From JAPUME01 sp964605715 (lineage in GTDB: Bacteria > Acidobacteriota > Terriglobia > UBA7540 > JAPUME01), in assembly GCA_964605715.1 (NCBI GenBank), contig CAZSDV010000040.1, forward strand, positions 1 through 20,543: a stretch of 20,543 nt of DNA. Direction: 5' to 3'. The notes beneath the pieces were generated by a model that worked only from the letters and a program-made list of their open reading frames with translations, had not been told where the DNA came from and did not search any database. A program made the position numbers and the translations under genes. Below are positions 16,041 to 20,543 of this stretch, in pieces. Position 1 is the first letter of the stretch. Each line of letters begins with the position of its first letter.

Positions 16041-16463
16041 TCACTGTTGTGTCGTCGTTGTTTTTGATGGACTACTGTTCCAACAGGCTGCACAACACTT
16101 CCAGGAGCCGTCGGACCCCTTCTCGAGGACCAATATAGCTTTACCTCTAGGCATAAAGGAGGCGTTTGGAGGTTCCACTGCCAACGTGAAGTGATTTACA
16201 TTGTAGGCTAGTCCTTCCACGCCAAAGTTTCCGACCACACCTGGAACGAGCGTAGTTACTTTGTGTGCCTTGAACAGAGTTTCGTAGAATTCCTGGACTG
16301 CGGCTTTCCCTCGCACGATTTCTGCATCAGGGGGCAGGAAAATCACATCTTCAGTACAGAGAGCTCCAAGTGTAGCCGCATCACCTGAAAGCTCTCCTTT
16401 TACCCAGGCATCAAGCCATTCTTTCATTTGCTGTTTGTCTACATCCGTAATAGGTTTACTCAT
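16041..16463 (-). CDS. SnoaL-like / DUF4440 NTF2-fold protein
   Basis: Small cytoplasmic protein of 140 residues with the NTF2-like cone fold. Signs are an N-terminal helix (DKQQMKEWLDAWVKGELSGD), then LCTEDVIFLPPDAEIVRGKAAVQEFYETLF, the usual 'decay/pocket' pattern of SnoaL/DUF4440 proteins, and a DGSWKCCAACWNSS end that matches the typical DGSWKI-x-DIWNS strand. The usual catalytic pocket Asp cannot be assigned with confidence. Many members have no known reaction; polyketide cyclase or ketosteroid isomerase activity should not be assumed. ATG 16463 has TGGAG upstream; the longer ATG 16475 would bury that site. The C-terminus is Cys- and Thr-rich (SPSKTTTTQQ). Confidence 0.82.
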   Translation of the reverse strand: MSKPITDVDKQQMKEWLDAWVKGELSGDAATLGALCTEDVIFLPPDAEIVRGKAAVQEFYETLFKAHKVTTLVPGVVGNFGVEGLAYNVNHFTLAVEPPNASFMPRGKAILVLEKGSDGSWKCCAACWNSSPSKTTTTQQ

Positions 16464-16775
16464 AGAAAGCTCCATTCAAATTGAGGTGTTGAGGTGAGTA
16501 GACTGTACCATATAGGCTTGGCATGCAGGACGTTTATTTCGGGTTGCAAACCTCACTACGAGGACAAGAAAGCATCTGTGAAATATTAACAAACACTGCC
16601 TTCTAAGTAGCTTAATCTCAACATCTGTGAATTTATCCTGGGTGAGTTTGTTATTTAGGTTCTCGAGTGTAAACTGGAGTCGTAAGAGCGATTTGGATTA
16701 GGGCGGGGGTGTTTGGAGGCCCCTTAATTCCAATGAACTCCAGTTTCTAACATATCCATAAGGAGAAAAATCTAA
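16464..16775. other. Divergent control region between the SnoaL-like and VOC genes
   Basis: No gene in 312 bases. It holds two exact tandem copies of TTGAGGTG (16481-16496), a weak plus-strand promoter candidate TTGAGG-N16-TATAGG (16489-16516), and a perfect 10-base inverted repeat AAACTGGAGT/ACTCCAGTTT (16671-16680, 16737-16746). Inside that repeat is a GGGG/CCCC pairing (16706-16709, 16720-16723). The VOC ribosome-binding site AGGAG follows at 16761-16765. Confidence 0.5.
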
Positions 16776-17225
16776 ATGTTTACCAGCCTACATCATTTTA
16801 ACTTGATTGTTTCCGACATGGAAAAGACGAAGGAGTTTTATAATCACCGCCTTGGCCTAGAGATTGCAATGGAAACCGTCATTGAAGATCCAGAATTTTC
16901 ACGCGGGGTGGACCTCAAGGACACTAAGGTTTTGGCTACTTATTTTAAGCTTCCGAACAACCCTGGGCTTATTGAGACTTTTCAGTACGTGCACCCTGAA
17001 GGCAGACCGGTACCGAAAGATGCAAAGGCCAATGACGGGGGATGGAAGCATATATGTTTTCAAGTAGATGAGATCGAAAAAACTTACAAAGAATTAGAGG
17101 AGAAAGGGATTGAATTTTTGTCCGTCCCGGCGACTCTTTCCCAACAGCATCCCCATTTGCCCGGGGCACGCTTCTGCTATTTTTTGGGACCCGACCAAGA
17201 AGTGATTGAAATCTTGCAGGCATGA
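16776..17225 (+). CDS. VOC-family (glyoxalase/bleomycin resistance/dioxygenase) protein
   Basis: One vicinal-oxygen-chelate unit of 149 residues made of two beta-alpha-beta-beta-beta halves: LHHFNLIVSDMEKTKEFY (5-22) and GGWKHICFQVDEIEKTYKELEEKG (88-111). Likely metal ligands are His7, Glu67 (LIETFQY), His92 and Glu145 (EVIEIL), the usual H-E-H-E set. The second half ends with FLGPDQEVIEI, typical of lactoylglutathione-lyase-like and epimerase-like relatives. Specific chemistry (glyoxalase, epimerase, dioxygenase) cannot be decided. AGGAG ten bases before the ATG supports the start. It is followed after 138 bases by a DMT transporter on the same strand. Confidence 0.88.
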   Translation: MFTSLHHFNLIVSDMEKTKEFYNHRLGLEIAMETVIEDPEFSRGVDLKDTKVLATYFKLPNNPGLIETFQYVHPEGRPVPKDAKANDGGWKHICFQVDEIEKTYKELEEKGIEFLSVPATLSQQHPHLPGARFCYFLGPDQEVIEILQA

Positions 17226-17363
17226 GATGAGAATGGTTCCCAGCTCTTGACCTCGCTGAAGTAAGTCCTATGGGAAATCATAATCATACCTTTTCCGACA
17301 GAAAGCATTCCTGGTAGAAGTCTGTGACAAGGCTCGGAGAAGGTTCTTAGCGAAGGATGAAAA

Positions 17364-18350
17364 ATGCATAAGATTTTCTATTTGTGTCTTCTTGTTTTTA
17401 TCAATTTCCTTTGGGCTGCTACGATGCCGGCTACCAAGGTTGCAGTTTCCCAAGCTGGGCCAGTCACGGTAACCTTCTGGGTGTTTTTATTTGCCTCTGT
17501 TGTGGTCTTTCCTTTTTTTCTCTATGAAAAACGTAAACTCAATCTAAAATTGGCCGGTTCTAGCACAAAAAAGGACGGCCTGGGCAACTGGCTCCGATTT
17601 ACTGCTCTTAGTGTGTTTGGCATTCTAACTTCCTCTATCATTGTAGGGTGGGGGCTTGACCGCTCTCTAGCAATTAATGGCTCCGTCCTCTCTCTTCTCA
17701 TACCCATCCAGATGGTTCTTTTAGCGGGTATCTTGTTGAAAGAAAGGATGACTTGGGTTCGCTGGGCTAGTTTCGTAGCTGCCATTGCTGGCATTTTAAT
17801 TATTTCTGATTTCGAATGGAAAACTGTTGGGATCTTCAAAGGGAAGTATCTTTTTGGGAACTTTCTGATCTTTCTAGGTGGTTGCGGAAGTTCTTTCTAT
17901 AACACGTATGCCAAGAAACTCATGACCGACTACACTCCTTTGCAGGTGGTGTTGTACGGGTACCTTCTGGCATTAGTTTTCTCTGCTGGCCTGTTGGTAT
18001 GGATTGAGCCGGAAGGTATGTCAAATTTTCTGACCTTTGGATTAGCTACATGGATTTCCATTGGCGTCTTGAGCGTGTTGACGTGGGGATTGGGAGTGAC
18101 CTTGTTTGTCTGGATGTTGACCAAGTTCGAAGTCACTCAACTCTCTGTCTCCATCTACCTTCTCCCCGTGTTTGGTGTCCTTCAATCCACCATTGTGTTA
18201 AAGGAAAAAATAACACCCCCCATGGTAATAGGAGGGTTGCTGGTATTGTTGGCCACCTATCTGATTACTTCCTATGAGAATCGAACTAAGGGAAGCTCCT
18301 TGCTCAAGAGTAAAAAAGGCTACCATGAGTCCCAAAACCTTTCACCTTAG
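17364..18350 (+). CDS. DMT-superfamily (EamA) transporter
   Basis: Inner-membrane protein of 328 residues with about ten hydrophobic segments in two EamA repeats. The first repeat starts FINFLWAATMPATKVAV (12-28) and the second FLIFLGGCGSSFYNTYAKKLM. The internal similarity (e.g. LLAGILLKERMTWVRWASFVAAIAGILII against VLKEKITPPMVIGGLLVLLATYLI) is the normal EamA duplication with its KE-x(n)-G motif. Probable role is export or import of a metabolite such as an amino acid; the substrate is unknown. AAGGA six bases before the ATG at 17364 supports the start. A basic tail follows the last helix. Confidence 0.9.
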   Translation: MHKIFYLCLLVFINFLWAATMPATKVAVSQAGPVTVTFWVFLFASVVVFPFFLYEKRKLNLKLAGSSTKKDGLGNWLRFTALSVFGILTSSIIVGWGLDRSLAINGSVLSLLIPIQMVLLAGILLKERMTWVRWASFVAAIAGILIISDFEWKTVGIFKGKYLFGNFLIFLGGCGSSFYNTYAKKLMTDYTPLQVVLYGYLLALVFSAGLLVWIEPEGMSNFLTFGLATWISIGVLSVLTWGLGVTLFVWMLTKFEVTQLSVSIYLLPVFGVLQSTIVLKEKITPPMVIGGLLVLLATYLITSYENRTKGSSLLKSKKGYHESQNLSP

Positions 18351-18410
18351 AATGCAGGAAGGATGTGGGCGAATTTGCAGGTAATTTCGATTGTATTTTA
18401 ATACTCAAAC

Positions 18411-19643
18411 ATGCTCATCCGAAATCAGCTGATGCTATTAGCTGTCCTTGCACTCGCTGTTACGATTCAGACCACTGCTGAGGACTGGCCGCAGTTTCTC
18501 GGACCAGAACGGAATGGTGCCTCAAGTAATTCGGTGCTTACGGATACCTGGCATCTAGGCCGACCGCGTGAGGTCTGGCGCAAGCCTGTAGGTGCTGGGT
18601 TCAGTGGGCCGGTGGTTGCTCAAGGTCGACTGATCCTATTTCATCGAGTGTCTGACAAAGAAGTTGTTGAAGCTCTTGATGCCCGCACGGGAGCAAGTCA
18701 ATGGCGATATTCTTATCCTACCTCGTATCATGATGATTTTGGATTTGACGAAGGGCCACGAGCCGTACCTGTCGTGGTGGATGACGTTATATACACGTTT
18801 GGAGCAGAAGGACAGCTTCATGCAATCAGCCTAGCGGATGGCAAACGGATCTGGAGCGAAGACACTAGGGCGCGGTTCAACGTGCCAAAAGGATTTTTTG
18901 GTGCCGCAGGCTCTCCACTGGTCGAAGATGGGAGGCTTCTGGCTAACATCGGCGGCAGAAATGCTGGTATTGTTGCCTTTAATGCAAAAAATGGTAAGGT
19001 GCTCTGGACGGCCACCGACGACGAGGCGAGCTATTCGTCGGCGACTGCCATGACAATTCTTGGTCGCCGATCCGCAATTTTTCTCACGCGCAACAACCTT
19101 GTTGGCCTTGATCCGGTGACAGGAGCCGTGCATTTCCGGCGGCGGTGGCGGGCCCGACAGGCATCATCGGTCAATGTGGCGACACCACTGGTAATTGGAG
19201 ATTTAGTTTTCATTTCAGCTGAGTACGGACCGGGGGCAGCAGTACTACGCGTGGATGGCTCGAACCTCATCGACCTATGGGCATCTGATGAGGTGCTATC
19301 TAATCACTATGCGACCAGCATACACCACAAAGGATATTTGTATGGATTTCATGGGCGCCAGGAGTTCGGCCCGAGTTTCCGAGCGGTTGAGCTGGCAACT
19401 GGCAAGGTCCGCTGGAGTGAGAACCGGTTTCGTGCTGGTACGGTGACGCTCGTTAGTGATAGATTGCTAATCTTGCGTGAAAGCGGTGAGCTAATTATAG
19501 CAGCAGCTTCGCCTGATGCCTTCCGGCCCCTGGTTCGTGCCAAAATCCTACCGCCGCCAGTTCGGGCTTACCCAGCAATTGCTGATAGATTTCTATATGT
19601 ACGAAACGAAAATACCCTTGCATGTTTTAATCTCCGCCGCTGA
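18411..19643 (+). CDS. Secreted PQQ-binding-like beta-propeller repeat protein
   Basis: Signal peptide at residues 1-23 (MLIRNQLMLLAVLALAVTIQ then TTA-ED), followed by the DWPQFLGPERNG opening (25-36). That opening is characteristic of a large family of exported propellers in Planctomycetota, Verrucomicrobiota and Acidobacteriota. Five blade signatures of the form ALDAxTGxxxW are visible: 88-100, 138-148, 189-199, 232-242 and 325-335. At 410 residues it could make a seven- or eight-blade propeller, with the other blades diverged. It lacks a c-type haem motif (CxxCH), so it is not evidently a quinohaemoprotein dehydrogenase. BamB-like scaffolding or ligand binding is equally possible. No Shine-Dalgarno before ATG 18411. 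The TPR gene follows after 12 bases. Confidence 0.87.
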   Translation: MLIRNQLMLLAVLALAVTIQTTAEDWPQFLGPERNGASSNSVLTDTWHLGRPREVWRKPVGAGFSGPVVAQGRLILFHRVSDKEVVEALDARTGASQWRYSYPTSYHDDFGFDEGPRAVPVVVDDVIYTFGAEGQLHAISLADGKRIWSEDTRARFNVPKGFFGAAGSPLVEDGRLLANIGGRNAGIVAFNAKNGKVLWTATDDEASYSSATAMTILGRRSAIFLTRNNLVGLDPVTGAVHFRRRWRARQASSVNVATPLVIGDLVFISAEYGPGAAVLRVDGSNLIDLWASDEVLSNHYATSIHHKGYLYGFHGRQEFGPSFRAVELATGKVRWSENRFRAGTVTLVSDRLLILRESGELIIAAASPDAFRPLVRAKILPPPVRAYPAIADRFLYVRNENTLACFNLRR

Positions 19644-19655
19644 AAAGAGGCTAGA

Positions 19656-20315
19656 ATGCCGGTTTTCATCCCGTTGCCTACCCTAATCCGAATACGCCAT
19701 TTTTTTACCATTTTTGCTATGTTTGCGTTACCTGTAGCCATCAATGCTCAGTCGGGAAGGGAGGATGCCTTCAATCGTGCCGTTGCCCATTTTCAGGGTG
19801 GCCGTCTAGTAGAGTCAGTTACCGAGTTTGATAGTGTAGCCAAACTCATGCCTAGCAAGGCCCCTTATCTCTGGCAGCGAGGAATCGCCCTATATTACGT
19901 AGGTCGTTATAGTGATTGTCGCCAGCAGTTTGAATCTCATCGTACCGTGAACCCCAACGATGTGGAAAATGCAGCCTGGCACTTTCTCTGTGTGGCACGT
20001 GGAGAATCGGTCGAAAAGGCAAGGGCAACTCTTTTGCCAGTGGGGACAGACTTACGTGTTCCGATGCGAGAGATTTACCAGATGTTCCAAGGTGTACTCA
20101 GCCCTGACAGGGTACTGGATATAGGCAGTAACGGAGGTCGATCAAAGTTTTACGCCCACCTGTATGTTGGTTTGTATTTGGGTGTGCTCAATCGAAAAAG
20201 CGAGGCGCTCTATCACATCAAGGCAGCTGCATCAGATCGTTACGTGAGGGCAGGAGGGTACATGCACACTGTTGCCCGTGTTCACTTAAAAATATTTCAG
20301 CAGGGAAATTCCTAA
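19656..20315 (+). CDS. Secreted TPR-repeat protein of unknown function
   Basis: 219 residues with an N-terminal signal peptide ending about INA-QS (29-33). Two tetratricopeptide-like repeats follow: EDAFNRAVAHFQGGRLVESVTEFDSV (36-61) and APYLWQRGIALYYVGRYSDCRQQFES (about 69-94). WHFLCVARGESVEKARATL comes next, and a further helical pair YAHLYVGLYLGVLNRKSEALYHIKAA near the end resembles another TPR. Such proteins are usually periplasmic scaffolds; no enzyme motif is visible. AGAGG six bases upstream supports the ATG, and the gene starts 12 bases after the propeller stop, so the two are very likely one transcript and may work together. Function is not known to me. Confidence 0.83.
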   Translation: MPVFIPLPTLIRIRHFFTIFAMFALPVAINAQSGREDAFNRAVAHFQGGRLVESVTEFDSVAKLMPSKAPYLWQRGIALYYVGRYSDCRQQFESHRTVNPNDVENAAWHFLCVARGESVEKARATLLPVGTDLRVPMREIYQMFQGVLSPDRVLDIGSNGGRSKFYAHLYVGLYLGVLNRKSEALYHIKAAASDRYVRAGGYMHTVARVHLKIFQQGNS

Positions 20316-20543
20316 ACTAGCCCTTAAGGTAACCTTCCATATAGTCATCTTATTTTCTGCAAATCAAGATCTCACAAGAGGGCGAGCCTGTTTCGTGAGG
20401 CCATGACGATAGACCAGCCTGGTTTTATTTGCCCATATCGGGATCCGTCTGTGTCGATCGATTAAACATTATTCCTGAGTTAGGCAGGTGCTTTTTTCAA
20501 TCTGATGATAGGATGTGAAAAATATTAATTAATTCGAGGTTAG
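20316..20543. other. Right-edge intergenic sequence
   Basis: No gene is visible in 228 bases in any frame. A weak 4-pair stem ACCA/TGGT (20413-20423) followed by TTTTATTT could assist termination of the propeller-TPR transcript but is too short to call. AT-rich sequence with GAGG ends the window, so a gene might begin just beyond it. Confidence 0.4.

Noticed and set aside
17237..17276. TTCCCA/TGGGAA pairing after the VOC gene as a terminator
   Set aside because: Six pairs with a 28-base loop and no T-run.

Overview
The window reads as one scaffold piece from an uncultured Gram-negative bacterium. It has mid-range GC, mixed start codons (ATG, GTG, TTG), and a run of 10 Ns at 6688-6697. A Tat-exported Gfo/Idh/MocA oxidoreductase, a secreted PQQ-like propeller protein of the 'DWPQFLGPERNG' type, a split acyl-CoA carboxylase, an S21 protein and a tldD-pmbA pair together suggest Acidobacteriota or a similar lineage (Planctomycetota or Verrucomicrobiota are possible). 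This is an inference from gene style, not a phylogenetic result.

Layout. Left edge: the N-terminal 148 codons of mtaB (minus strand, cut by the window start), then 446 bases with no gene, then an Fsr-like MFS exporter. The exporter converges with a Tat-type Gfo/Idh oxidoreductase, and each of the two has its own hairpin terminator in the short gap between them. Next is an FGE-sulfatase-fold protein without the catalytic cysteines, divergent from apbE. rpsU (minus) and the DAHP synthase aroF (plus) are divergent, and the sequence gap falls in the aroF leader. pmbA and tldD follow as a minus-strand pair. A parvulin/SurA-like chaperone (plus) then meets a biotin-carrier/biotin-carboxylase operon (minus) in a 4-base tail-to-tail stop-codon overlap. 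A tRNA-Asn(GUU) with a good promoter comes next, followed by selO and a SnoaL-like gene (both minus). The right end carries a VOC-family protein, a DMT (EamA) transporter, and a PQQ-propeller/TPR gene pair, all on the plus strand.

How the genes relate. Most are housekeeping or general metabolism: tRNA modification (mtaB), translation (rpsU, tRNA-Asn), aromatic amino acid entry (aroF), envelope protein folding (the SurA-like protein), TldD/E peptide proteolysis, acyl-CoA carboxylation, flavinylation (apbE) and AMPylation (selO). The clearest functional units are tldD-pmbA, accC plus biotin carrier (ATGA overlap), and propeller plus TPR (12 bases apart). I see no CRISPR array, transposase, integrase, phage gene or toxin-antitoxin pair, and nothing that convinces me of a new multi-gene system. 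The most interesting leads are small: the aroF leader with an aromatic-rich mini-ORF broken by the gap, promoters sitting almost on start codons (mtaB, accC), the inverted repeat ahead of the VOC gene, and the secreted proteins of unknown partner.
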